Origin: DATCMH01 sp036563505
GTDB taxonomy: Bacteria > Pseudomonadota > Alphaproteobacteria > Rhizobiales > Beijerinckiaceae
Assembly (NCBI GenBank): GCA_036563505.1
Contig: DATCMH010000008.1
Span: 29,384-93,383, forward strand
Length of the DNA stretch: 64,000 bases
Reading direction: 5' to 3'
Within the stretch, counting starts at the first letter, position 1. Each line of letters starts with the position of its first letter. This document shows positions 34,371 through 42,579 of the stretch, piece by piece. Under the pieces are notes generated by a model, which was given only the letters and a program-made list of their open reading frames with translations, did not search any database and was not told the DNA's origin. A program made the position numbers and the translations under genes.

Positions 34371-35185
34371 GGCGCATCACCCTGCCGCTCGCGTTGGGCG
34401 GCGGGCTCACCCTCCTCCTCGTCGCGACGGCGTTCCTGTCGCTAGCCTGGACGCCGGAGGCGCCCGCGCGGGTGCGCATCGCTTTGCGCCTCAAAGCGCC
34501 TCTTGTCTCCGGGCTCTTCGGCACCGACCATTTCGGCCGCGACGTGCTCTCGCTCCTGATGGCGGGCGCCTGGAATTCGCTCGCCGTCGCCGTGCCCGCG
34601 GTGCTCGCCGGCGCGGCCCTCGGCGTGGCGCTCGGCTGCCTCGCCGCGAGTCTGCGCGGCCTCTTCGACGAGATCGCCATGCGGGTGCTCGACGTGGTCT
34701 TTGCCTTTCCCGCCGTGCTCTCCGCCGTGCTGCTCGCCGCGATTCTGGGCCCGGGGCCGGTCTCGGCGATGGTGGCCATCGCGGTCTTCAACGTGCCCGT
34801 TTTCGCCCGCGTCGCGCGGGGCGTCGCGCTCCAGGTGTTCTCGACGGATTACGTCGCCGCGGCGCGCACGCTGGGCAAAAGGCCGGTCCGGGTGGCGGTG
34901 GAGGACGTCCTGCCCAACATTGCAGGGGCGCTCATCGTGCAGCTCACGATCCAGCTCGCGCTCGCGATCCTGACGGAGGCGGGCCTGAGCTATCTGGGGC
35001 TCGGCGTGCGCCCGCCGGACCCGAGCTGGGGCCGCATGCTCGCCGATTCGCAAACCTACCTCGCCCAGGCGCCGCACCTCGCCATCGCCCCAGGACTCGC
35101 CATCGCGCTGGCCGTGCTCGGCCTCAACCTCCTGGGGGACGGCTTGCGCGACGCCCTCGATCCACGGCTCAGGGAGCGCATTTAG
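34367..35185 (+). CDS. Peptide/nickel-type ABC transporter permease (DppC/OppC-like)
   Basis: 272 aa. The segment HFGRDVLSLLMAGAWNSLAVAV (DppC-type G-T-D-x-x-G-R-D opening) and the EAA loop STDYVAAARTLGKRPVRV mark the DppC/OppC subunit. It starts with GTG overlapping the stop of the previous gene, so both permeases should be made in equal amounts. Its stop overlaps the stop of the facing amidase by 4 nt. The partner amidase next door hints at amides or peptides as substrates, an inference from position. Confidence 0.9.
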   Translation: MRRITLPLALGGGLTLLLVATAFLSLAWTPEAPARVRIALRLKAPLVSGLFGTDHFGRDVLSLLMAGAWNSLAVAVPAVLAGAALGVALGCLAASLRGLFDEIAMRVLDVVFAFPAVLSAVLLAAILGPGPVSAMVAIAVFNVPVFARVARGVALQVFSTDYVAAARTLGKRPVRVAVEDVLPNIAGALIVQLTIQLALAILTEAGLSYLGLGVRPPDPSWGRMLADSQTYLAQAPHLAIAPGLAIALAVLGLNLLGDGLRDALDPRLRERI

Positions 35186-36564
35186 GGCTGAGGCCAGGGC
35201 CGCTGCCGCTCGCGCATCCGCTCGAAGGCGCGGGCCAACCGCAGCACGCCGACATCGTCGAAGCGGGGTCCGATGATCTGGATCCCGATCGGCAGGCCTT
35301 CCGCACTCCAGCCGGCGTTGATCGAACAGGCGGGCTGGTCCGACATGTTGAAGGCCACCGTGAAGCCGATGTGTTCGAAAGGCCGCGCGGGGTCGTTCAG
35401 CGGCGAGGGTAGTTCCGCCGGATAGGCCGGCATCGGCGCCACGGGAGAGATCACGGCGTCGAACCCGGCGCAGGCCGCATGAGCCGCTTGGCGCAGGCTC
35501 AGCATCTGGCTCATGCCGTCATAGACCTGAGCTCCGGTCAGGTCGCGCCCACCCTCGGCCCAGGCGCGGATGTAGGGCAGGATCTTCGCGCGCTCGGCCT
35601 CGGGCAGGGCACCGATGTCGGCCCAGGCGCGGGCCCGCCAGAAGCGGTCGAGCCCGTCGAGCATGGTGCGGGTGAGGAAGGGCGCGACCGGCTCGATCCG
35701 GGCGCCGGCGGTCTCGAAGAGCCGGGCCGCATCCTCGATAGCCGCCCGCACTGCGGGCTCGACGGGGGCCCCGACCCCCGCCTCGAGCCAGAGGCCGAGG
35801 CGCAGGCCCTTTACGTCCCGGTCGAGGTCGAGCCAGGGCAGGTCAAGGGGTGGCAGGCTCATCGTGTCGCGCGCGTCGGGACGGGCGAGCGCCGTCATCA
35901 TCAGCGCGGCGTCCTCCACCGTGCGGGTCATCGGGCCCGCGACGCGGCCGTAATAGGGTGGATCGATCGGCACCCGGCCCTGGCTGGGCTTCAGGCCGAA
36001 GACCCCGCACCAGCCCGCCGGTAGTCGGATGGAGCCGCCGATATCCGTGCCGACATGGAAGGGCGCGTAGCCCGCCGCCGCGGCCGCCCCCGCGCCCGCC
36101 GAGGAGCCGCCGGGATTCTTGTCGAAATCCCAGGGGTTGCGGGTGAGCGGGTGGAAGCTCGACAGCCCGGACGAGAGCATGCCGTAATCGGGCATGGTGG
36201 TCTTGGCGAGGAGGATGGCCCCGGCCTCCCGCAGGCGCGCCGCCGGCGGCGCGTCCGCCGGCGCCGGGTCGAGGACCCGCGCCGCCGTGCCAAGCGGCAC
36301 CGGCGTGCCTTTCGTGGCAATGTTCTCCTTGATCGTCGCCGGTACCCCGTCGAGGGGCAGCGCCTGACCTTGCCGCCAGCGCTCCTCGGAGGTCCGCGCC
36401 GCGGCCCGGGCGCCCTCGGCATCGAGGGCGTAGAGCGCCTGCAGCCGCGGCTCCCAAGCCGCGATGCGGTTGAGCGCCGCCTCCACCACCTCCACGGGCG
36501 AGAACCGGCCGGCCGCGTAGCCCCGAAGGAGCGAGCCGGCGTCGAGATCGGCGAGATCGGTCAC
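35182..36564 (-). CDS. Amidase signature family hydrolase
   Basis: 460 aa. The amidase signature core is PGGSSAGAGAAAAAGYAPFHVGTDIGGSIRLPA, holding the cis-Ser and nucleophile Ser of the Ser-Ser-Lys triad; the Lys is in VPATIKENIATKG near residue 78. It hydrolyses a carboxamide; candidates include aryl or aliphatic amides, and GatA-like proteins share the fold, but no gatB/gatC is near. I prefer GTG at 36564 (GGAG 6 nt upstream) over a TTG 12 nt further out. Confidence 0.88.
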   Translation of the reverse strand: MTDLADLDAGSLLRGYAAGRFSPVEVVEAALNRIAAWEPRLQALYALDAEGARAAARTSEERWRQGQALPLDGVPATIKENIATKGTPVPLGTAARVLDPAPADAPPAARLREAGAILLAKTTMPDYGMLSSGLSSFHPLTRNPWDFDKNPGGSSAGAGAAAAAGYAPFHVGTDIGGSIRLPAGWCGVFGLKPSQGRVPIDPPYYGRVAGPMTRTVEDAALMMTALARPDARDTMSLPPLDLPWLDLDRDVKGLRLGLWLEAGVGAPVEPAVRAAIEDAARLFETAGARIEPVAPFLTRTMLDGLDRFWRARAWADIGALPEAERAKILPYIRAWAEGGRDLTGAQVYDGMSQMLSLRQAAHAACAGFDAVISPVAPMPAYPAELPSPLNDPARPFEHIGFTVAFNMSDQPACSINAGWSAEGLPIGIQIIGPRFDDVGVLRLARAFERMRERQRPWPQP

Positions 36565-36649
36565 GAGTGTCTCCAAGCTCCGGCACTCGCGCGAGGTTGC
36601 CCGCAGGCGCCGGATCGGCTATCGACGGACGTCGCCTCCGGCGCGTCAA

Positions 36650-36726
36650 GCACCCGTAGCTCAGCTGGATAGAGCGTTGCCCTCCGAAGGCAAAGGTCTC
36701 AGGTTCGAATCCTGACGGGTGCGCCA
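36650..36726 (+). tRNA. tRNA-Arg, anticodon CCG
   Basis: A complete 77-nt cloverleaf. The acceptor stem is GCACCCG (36650-36656) with CGGGTGC (36716-36722), discriminator G, and CCA is encoded. The anticodon stem TTGCC/GGCAA encloses the loop CTCCGAA with anticodon CCG at 36684-36686, reading CGG. The T arm has GGTTCGAATCC. No integrase or direct repeat is seen beside it. Confidence 0.96.
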
Positions 36727-36748
36727 ACGGCTTCAGCAAGCCCGCCGC

Positions 36749-36967
36749 TCACGGCATGGCTGCCGCCATCTCGGACGTGATCTCGTATTCGAACAGGTGA
36801 CAGGCGGAGCCGAACGGCAGCACGGCGCATTTCGCCTCGTCGAAGTAGATCACGGTCCAGTCGGGCGGGGCCGTCCTCACGGCTTTCGCGATCGAGAGGC
36901 CCTTTGCCGAGAAGGCGGAGACGTCGAAGTTGTCCTCCGGCTCGGCCTCCTCGCCAGCAAACGCATC
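36749..36967 (-). pseudogene. Possible remnant or start-less small coding region
   Basis: The minus-strand frame ending at TGA 36749-36751 reads a protein-like sequence: AGEEAEPEDNFDVSAFSAKG, AVRTAPPDWTVIYFDEAKCA and LPFGSACHLFEYEITSEMAA. It stays open upstream to about 37105 but has no ATG, GTG or TTG until a GTG deep inside it. The one AGGAG plus ATG nearby (ATG at about 36969) opens a different frame. This fits a small gene broken by a one-base shift, or one with a lost start. No function can be named. Confidence 0.4.
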
Positions 36968-37157
36968 ACGCTCCTGATCTGTGCCTGAACGGGAGCCGTT
37001 CGGAGCGTAAGCGCATTCACTCCCGTCGGCAAAACCTGTTGGACGGCAGCTCGAGCGCTCGTTCTGTCCCGCAACGACCAGGCGGCCCGTTAGCCCCGTT
37101 TACCCGCCCTTAGCGTCTCTGACCCGATCCTTAAGCAGCTGAGTTGGAGTTGAAGCG

Positions 37158-37853
37158 ATGCGCGTTTTGCTGGTGGAGGATGACGCTTCGGTGGCGCAGA
37201 GCATCGAGCTGATGCTCAAGTCCGAGAACTTCAACACCTACACGACGGACTTGGGCGAGGAGGGCGTCGACCTCGGCAAGCTCTACGACTACGACATCAT
37301 CCTTCTCGACCTGAACCTGCCCGACATGTCGGGCTACGAGGTGCTGCGCTCATTGCGCGTGGCAAAGGTGAAGACCCCGATCCTGATCCTGTCAGGGCTG
37401 GCGGGCATCGAGGACAAGGTGAAGGGGTTAGGGTTCGGCGCCGACGACTACCTCACCAAGCCGTTCCACAAGGACGAGCTCGTGGCACGCATCCACGCCA
37501 TCGTGCGGCGGTCCGCCGGCCATGCGGAGCAGAACCTGGTCTGCGGCGACCTCACCCTGCGCCTCGGGAGCCAGCAGGTCGAGGTTGGGGGCGAGCGGGT
37601 GCATCTCACGGGTAAGGAGTACAAGCTCCTGGAGCTTCTGGCCCTGCGCCAGGGCTCGACCCTGAGCAAGGAGATGATCTTGAACCATCTCTACGGCGGC
37701 ATGGACGAGCCGGAGCTCAAGATCATCGACGTGTTCATCTGCAAGCTGCGCAAGAAGCTGAGCACAGCTTCGGGCGGGCAGGACTACATCGAAACCGTGT
37801 GGGGCCGCGGCTACATGATGCGCGAGCCCATGCGGCACAAGATGGCAAGCTGA
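37158..37853 (+). CDS. ctrA: Cell-cycle response regulator CtrA
   Basis: 231 aa OmpR-type response regulator. The receiver domain has DD at 8-9, the phospho-acceptor Asp in IILLDLNLPDMSG near residue 51, and the Lys in DDYLTKPFHKDEL. The C-terminal winged helix holds HLTGKEYKLLELLALRQG, ILNHLYGGMDEPELKIIDVFICKLRKKL and YIETVWGRGYM, almost invariant in alphaproteobacterial CtrA. CtrA controls cell cycle, motility and pili. It ends in MAS rather than the AA of Caulobacter. Monocistronic. Confidence 0.93.
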   Translation: MRVLLVEDDASVAQSIELMLKSENFNTYTTDLGEEGVDLGKLYDYDIILLDLNLPDMSGYEVLRSLRVAKVKTPILILSGLAGIEDKVKGLGFGADDYLTKPFHKDELVARIHAIVRRSAGHAEQNLVCGDLTLRLGSQQVEVGGERVHLTGKEYKLLELLALRQGSTLSKEMILNHLYGGMDEPELKIIDVFICKLRKKLSTASGGQDYIETVWGRGYMMREPMRHKMAS

Positions 37854-37931
37854 GCGACCACGCCCGAGACAAGCCTGCTTGGGGTGCGCGCCGCGCTTGC
37901 GGTCCGCGCCCCGCGCGAGGATCATGCCGCG

Positions 37932-38177
37932 ATGAGACCTCCCAATCGTTTCCGCCCGAGCGATCCGCGCCAAGCGGCCGAGGCCGCGTTCAAGCGCGCC
38001 ACAGCCCCAGCAGCCGCGCCGACGCCCACTGCTCCGCCCGCGCCGACCGGCGTTCCCGCGGCCAAGGAGATGGTGTCGCTGCGCCTGGACCGGGACGTGC
38101 TGGAGCACTTCCAGGCCGAAGGACCAGGCTGGCAGGAGCGCATCAACGCGGCCCTGCGCAAGGCCGCGGGAAAGTAG
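37932..38177 (+). CDS. BrnA-like antitoxin-family protein
   Basis: 81 aa. A basic, alanine/proline-rich N-terminal half leads into VSLRLDRDVLEHFQAEGPGWQERINAALRKAAG, close to the BrnA antitoxin (ribbon-helix-helix) C-terminal pattern. BrnA normally follows a BrnT toxin gene and represses it, but no BrnT is encoded upstream here, where ctrA lies. It is therefore an orphan and may act on another promoter. ATG 37932; a longer start at 37884 is possible but less natural. Confidence 0.7.
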   Translation: MRPPNRFRPSDPRQAAEAAFKRATAPAAAPTPTAPPAPTGVPAAKEMVSLRLDRDVLEHFQAEGPGWQERINAALRKAAGK

Positions 38178-38201
38178 AGGTACGGTCAGGCGAGGCCGCG
38201 G

Positions 38202-39629
38202 TCACGTGATCAGGCGGGCGAGGGTGTCGAAAACCCGGGCCGGGCCGCACTGAGCCACGTTGAAGCGCAGGTACCGCCCGGCGCTTTGGCTGACGCTGAA
38301 GGCGTTGCCCGGCGCGAGCATCACGCCCTCCGCGACGGCCTTGCGCGCGACCGCGCCGGAATCGAGACCGTCCGGCAGGGCGGCCCAGAGGAACAGCCCG
38401 CCCCGCGGCTCGGTCCAGAGCGCCAGTCCGGCCTCGTCCAGGCGCCGCGCAGCCTCGCCCATGGCGCGCGCGAGCTTCGCGCGAACTCCCTCGACGTGCC
38501 GCCGATAGCTGCCGTCGGTCAGGAGGCCGTGGACGAGCCGCGCCGCAAGATCATTGCCGCCGAAGGTGGTGGCGAGCTTCAGGTCGGTGAGCGCCTCGAT
38601 GAGATCGGGCCGCGCGGCGATGTAGCCGCACCGCACCGCCGCCGAGAGGGTCTTGGAGAAGCTCCCGACCTGGATCACCCGGCTCAAGCCTTCGAGAGCA
38701 GCGAGCCGCGGTGCGGGCGGGCCGCCCTCGAGATCGGCGAAGATGTCGTCTTCGACGATCGTCACGTCGTGCGCCTCGGCCAGCACGAGGAGCCGATGGG
38801 CGATGGCGGGCGCGAGGCTCGCTCCCGTCGGGTTCTGGAAGGCGGCCGTGGTGAGATACAGCCGTGGCCGATGCGCCGCGACGGCTTGGGCGAAGGCCGC
38901 CATGTCCGGACCCGCGGGGGTGAGCGGCACGCCGACGACGCGGGCCCTGTGCGCCCGCGCCAGGCCGAGAAAGTTGAAATAGCAGGGATCGTCCACGAGG
39001 AGCGTGTCGCCGGGCTCGACGAGAAGCCGGCACACGAGGTCGAGGGCGTGGGTGCCTGAGTCGGTCAGAAGCACCTGTCCCGGCGATGCCTCGACGCCGC
39101 GCTCGAGAAGGCGCCGGGCGAGCGCGGACCGGAGGGGCGGGAAACCGAGCGGCGAGCCATACGCGACGAGGGCCGTGTCGCCGCACCGGGCCGCCGCGGC
39201 CCGCAGGCCCCGCCGGATCGCCGCGGCCGGCATCCAGGTCTCGGGCAGCCAGCCGCAGCCGGGTTTGAGGAGGCCGGGCCCCGGCCCCGTCGCGTCGACG
39301 TCCTCCAGCGACTGGCGCATGACCCAGAGAGGATCGATGTCGCGCTCGCGGCGCGGCGTGTCCTGCGCGAGAACCAGCGGCCGGGTCTTGCCCGTGACGT
39401 AGAATCCGGAGCCCGGGCGGGCGGCGATGACCCCCTCCGCCACGAGCCGCTCGTAGGCTTCCACCACCGTCGCGTTCGACACGCCCTTGCTTCGCGCCAT
39501 GCGGCGGATGGAAGGCAGCCGGGCGCCTGAACCCAGCGCGCGGGTCGCGATCCCAGCGCGGATCTCGGCGGCGACCTGCTCGATCAGCGTCGTGGCAGGG
39601 GCCGGCGGATGCGGGGTTCGGTCGAGCAT
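38202..39629 (-). CDS. MocR-type GntR regulator with aminotransferase domain
   Basis: 475 aa. An N-terminal GntR winged helix (IEQVAAEIRAGIATRALGSGARLPSIRRMARSKGVSNATVVEAYERLVAEGVI) is joined to a fold-type I aminotransferase domain with the PLP lysine in QVGSFSKTLSAAVRCG near residue 322. MocR proteins use PLP or PLP-amino acid adducts as effectors. It is divergent from the EamA exporter with an 88-bp gap, so that exporter is the likely target. Confidence 0.92.
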   Translation of the reverse strand: MLDRTPHPPAPATTLIEQVAAEIRAGIATRALGSGARLPSIRRMARSKGVSNATVVEAYERLVAEGVIAARPGSGFYVTGKTRPLVLAQDTPRRERDIDPLWVMRQSLEDVDATGPGPGLLKPGCGWLPETWMPAAAIRRGLRAAAARCGDTALVAYGSPLGFPPLRSALARRLLERGVEASPGQVLLTDSGTHALDLVCRLLVEPGDTLLVDDPCYFNFLGLARAHRARVVGVPLTPAGPDMAAFAQAVAAHRPRLYLTTAAFQNPTGASLAPAIAHRLLVLAEAHDVTIVEDDIFADLEGGPPAPRLAALEGLSRVIQVGSFSKTLSAAVRCGYIAARPDLIEALTDLKLATTFGGNDLAARLVHGLLTDGSYRRHVEGVRAKLARAMGEAARRLDEAGLALWTEPRGGLFLWAALPDGLDSGAVARKAVAEGVMLAPGNAFSVSQSAGRYLRFNVAQCGPARVFDTLARLIT

Positions 39630-39717
39630 GTGTATCGCTCCGGCGAGCAGTACAGTTCGGACCTATCGTAGCGGTCTGTCCCTCGTTCGGCGAGGCCGCA
39701 GGGCGTAAGATGCGGCG
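39630..39717. promoter_or_regulatory. Divergent promoter region of the MocR regulator and EamA exporter
   Basis: 88-bp gap between the two divergent starts. MocR regulators usually bind direct repeats in such gaps. I see CGG-rich short repeats (GTTCGG at 39655 and 39687) but cannot define an operator. Confidence 0.35.
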
Positions 39718-40629
39718 ATGACCGATCCCACGCTCTCGACCGCTCCCGCCGCAGCCCCGCCGTTCGCCGCCGACGCGTCGGCTTGGCTGAACGGCTTTCT
39801 CGGTGTCGCCATCTTCAGCGCCTCGCTGCCGGCCACCCGCGTCGCGGTGATGGATCTCGATCCCCTGTTCCTGACCTTTGCTCGCGCGACGATCGCCGGC
39901 GCGGTCGGCCTCGCCTTGCTCCTCGTCACCCGGCAGCGTCGGCCGGCGCGGGCGGATTTCGGCCCGCTCGCCGTCGTGGCGCTCGGGGTGGTGGTGGGAT
40001 TTCCCCTTCTGACGGCGCTGGCGCTGCGCCACGTCACCTCCGCTCACGCCATCCTGTTCATCGGCCTGCTTCCCCTCGCCACCGCCCTGTTCGGCGTGGT
40101 GCGCGGGGGCGAGCGGCCCGGGATGCCGTTCTGGGCCTTCTCCCTCGCGGGCAGCGCGTTGGTGGCCGGCTACGCCGTTTGGATCGGCGGCGCGGAAGGC
40201 TCCCTCATCGGCGACGGGCTCATGGTGGCGGCCGTCGTGGTCTGCGGTCTCGGCTACGCCGAGGGAGGTCGCCTCGCGCGCCGCTTAGGGGGCTGGCAGG
40301 TGATCTCGTGGGCATTGGTCCTGGCGCTGCCCGTCATGGCACCGTTGACCCTCCCCACCGCGCCGACGTCGCTGGCCGGGGTCGGCTGGCCGGCGCTGCT
40401 CGGTCTGGCCTATGTCTCCCTCTTCAGCATGCTGATCGGGTTCGTGTTCTGGTATCGCGGCTTGGCGCAGGGCGGGATCGCAGCCGTGGGCCAGCTCCAG
40501 CTGCTCCAGCCCTTCCTCGGCTTCGCCCTTGCCGCGGCCCTGCTCGGGGAGCCCGTCGGCTGGGGGCTGGTCGTGGTCGCGGCCGGCGTCGTGCTGTGCG
40601 TGGCCGGCGCAAAGCGCTTCGCCGCCTGA
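39718..40629 (+). CDS. DMT superfamily (EamA) transporter
   Basis: 303 aa with ten hydrophobic spans in two EamA repeats. Markers are FSASLPATRVAVMDLDPLFLTFARATIAG in repeat 1 and YVSLFSMLIGFVFWYRGLAQGGIAAVGQLQLLQPFLGFALAAALLGE in repeat 2. Such proteins commonly export amino acids or other metabolites. Its divergent partner is a MocR regulator, a frequent arrangement in proteobacteria, suggesting efflux induced by a PLP-reactive amine or amino acid. Confidence 0.9.
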   Translation: MTDPTLSTAPAAAPPFAADASAWLNGFLGVAIFSASLPATRVAVMDLDPLFLTFARATIAGAVGLALLLVTRQRRPARADFGPLAVVALGVVVGFPLLTALALRHVTSAHAILFIGLLPLATALFGVVRGGERPGMPFWAFSLAGSALVAGYAVWIGGAEGSLIGDGLMVAAVVVCGLGYAEGGRLARRLGGWQVISWALVLALPVMAPLTLPTAPTSLAGVGWPALLGLAYVSLFSMLIGFVFWYRGLAQGGIAAVGQLQLLQPFLGFALAAALLGEPVGWGLVVVAAGVVLCVAGAKRFAA

Positions 40630-40869
40630 GGCTTAACCAGCTCGGGCGAACTGATGGGCGGGGCTTCTCCCGATGCGCGGCAGCAAGTCCGGAGCGGCCC
40701 ATCTCTGCGCGTCGAGCGACCGAAGACTTAAGGCGAGCCCGTAAACTGCGCTTACCGTCGACCCCTCAAACCGGGTAGGGTCCGGTCACGGCGGCCAGGG
40801 AGAGCCTCGCCGTCCGTCGCTGCGGCGCGTCATCGAGCCGCTCGCAGGGCTGAACTCGAAGGGAGTGTC

Positions 40870-42546
40870 ATGGCTGCCACCGCAGACCCGATCGCGTCCG
40901 GGATCGATCCCACCGACCCCTACGAGCGGGCCGAGCAGACCTTTCCGCGCCTGTTGCCGGAGATGGCCGGGCGGGTGGCGGCCTACGGCACGCGAGAAGA
41001 GCTGCCCGCCGGTACGCTCGTGTTCCAGCGCGGGGAGCGCAGCGTCGACTTCTTCCTGGTGCTCCAGGGTTCGATCGAGATCTTCGACCTCGATGCTCAG
41101 GGTGAGCCCAACGTCTTCACGATCCACGGCGAGCGCCAGTTCACGGGCGAGCTCGACCTGTTCAACGACCGCCAGATCCTGGTGTCGGGCCGCACCGGCG
41201 AGGACAGCGCGGTGGTGCGGATCAAGCGCGCCGACTTTCGCCGCCTCGTCACCGCCGAGCCCGACATCGGCGAGATCATCATGCGGGCTTTCATCCTGCG
41301 CCGGGTCGGGCTGATCCGCCACGGACAGGGCGGCGTGGTGCTGATCGGGCCCGGTCACGGCGGCGACACCTTGCGGCTCCAGCGATTCCTCACTCGCAAC
41401 GGCTACCCCCACCGCCTGCTCGATACGGAGGCCGACCCGGACGCGGGCGGCTTTCTCGCCTGCTTCGACCTCTCCCCGGCCGATCTCCCCGTCGTGATCG
41501 GCACGGATCAGCGCGTGCTGCGCAACCCGGCGACCGCCGCGGTGGCGGACGCGCTCGGGATCACGGAGGCGCTCGATCCGGCCAAGGTCTACGATCTGGC
41601 CGTCGTCGGCGGCGGGCCGGCGGGCTTGGCCGCGGCGGTCTACGCCGCGTCGGAAGGGCTCGCGACGGTGGTGATCGAGGGCATCGCGCCGGGGGGCCAA
41701 GCGGGCACGTCGTCCAAGATCGAGAACTATCTCGGCTTCCCGACCGGCATCTCGGGGCAGGCGCTCGCGGGACGTGCTCAGACGCAAGCGCAAAAATTCG
41801 GCGCGCGCCTTCTCGTCTCGCGCTACGCCGCAGGGCTCGACTGCGCGACGCGCCCGTACCGGCTCACGCTGGACGACGGGCAGATGGTGAGCGCCCAGGC
41901 CGTGGTGATCGCCAGCGGCGCGCGCTACCGCAAGCTCGACGTGCCGGGCTATGCGCGCTTCGAGGGGCAGGGCATCCACTACGCCGCGACCGCGATGGAG
42001 GCGAACCTCTGCGCGGGAGAGGAGGTCGTCGTCGTGGGCGGCGGCAACTCGGCGGGCCAAGCCGCCGTGTTCCTGGCGCGCCACGCCGCGCACGTGCACA
42101 TCCTCGTGCGCGCCGAGGGGCTTGCGGCGACGATGTCGGACTACCTCATCCAGCGCATCGACCAGAGCCCGAAGATCACGCTGCACGCCCGAACCGAGAT
42201 CACGGTGCTGGCCGGCGAGGATCGTCTGCGCCAGGTGACTTGGCGGAACCGGGCGACGGGCGCGAGCGAGACGCGGCCGGTCGGCAACGTCTTCGTCATG
42301 ATCGGGGCCGAGCCGAACACGGACTGGCTGAAGGGTTGCCTGCCGCTCGATGCCAAAGGCTTCATCGAGACGGGGCGGGACGAACAGGGGATGGCGCTCG
42401 CCTCGCCCTATGCCACGATCAAGCCCGGCATCTTCGCGGTGGGCGACGTGCGCGCGGGCTCGGTCAAGCGCGTGGCGTCGGGCGTCGGCGAAGGCTCGGT
42501 CGTGGTCGCGGCCGTCCACCAGTTCCTCGCGCCCGGAGCCGCCTGA
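40870..42546 (+). CDS. cNMP-binding/thioredoxin-reductase-like FAD protein
   Basis: 558 aa with three parts. Residues about 25-140 form a cyclic-nucleotide-binding domain (GTLVFQRGERSVDFFLVLQGSIEIF, GELDLFNDR). Residues about 150-235 look like a thioredoxin/glutaredoxin fold (LQRFLTRNGYPHRLLDTE, LPVVIGTDQRVLRNP). Residues about 240-558 match thioredoxin reductase, with FAD motif GGGPAGLAAAVYAASEG and NADPH motif VVGGGNSAGQAA. Where TrxB has the redox CxxC (HYCATC), this has HYAATA, so no active disulfide. Function is probably another flavin-NADPH reduction gated by a nucleotide or redox state. Confidence 0.85.
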   Translation: MAATADPIASGIDPTDPYERAEQTFPRLLPEMAGRVAAYGTREELPAGTLVFQRGERSVDFFLVLQGSIEIFDLDAQGEPNVFTIHGERQFTGELDLFNDRQILVSGRTGEDSAVVRIKRADFRRLVTAEPDIGEIIMRAFILRRVGLIRHGQGGVVLIGPGHGGDTLRLQRFLTRNGYPHRLLDTEADPDAGGFLACFDLSPADLPVVIGTDQRVLRNPATAAVADALGITEALDPAKVYDLAVVGGGPAGLAAAVYAASEGLATVVIEGIAPGGQAGTSSKIENYLGFPTGISGQALAGRAQTQAQKFGARLLVSRYAAGLDCATRPYRLTLDDGQMVSAQAVVIASGARYRKLDVPGYARFEGQGIHYAATAMEANLCAGEEVVVVGGGNSAGQAAVFLARHAAHVHILVRAEGLAATMSDYLIQRIDQSPKITLHARTEITVLAGEDRLRQVTWRNRATGASETRPVGNVFVMIGAEPNTDWLKGCLPLDAKGFIETGRDEQGMALASPYATIKPGIFAVGDVRAGSVKRVASGVGEGSVVVAAVHQFLAPGAA

Positions 42547-42579
42547 TCGGACTCGTCCCGAGGCCAGGTCGGGTAGCGT

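Noticed and set aside
36650..36726. tRNA-Arg as an integration site of a genomic island
   Set aside because: No integrase, no repeat of the tRNA 3' end nearby, and the genes after it (ctrA) are core.
37090..37103. CtrA autoregulatory site (TTAG-N6-TTAC) upstream of ctrA
   Set aside because: Spacing and bases both deviate from TTAA-N7-TTAA; too weak to claim.
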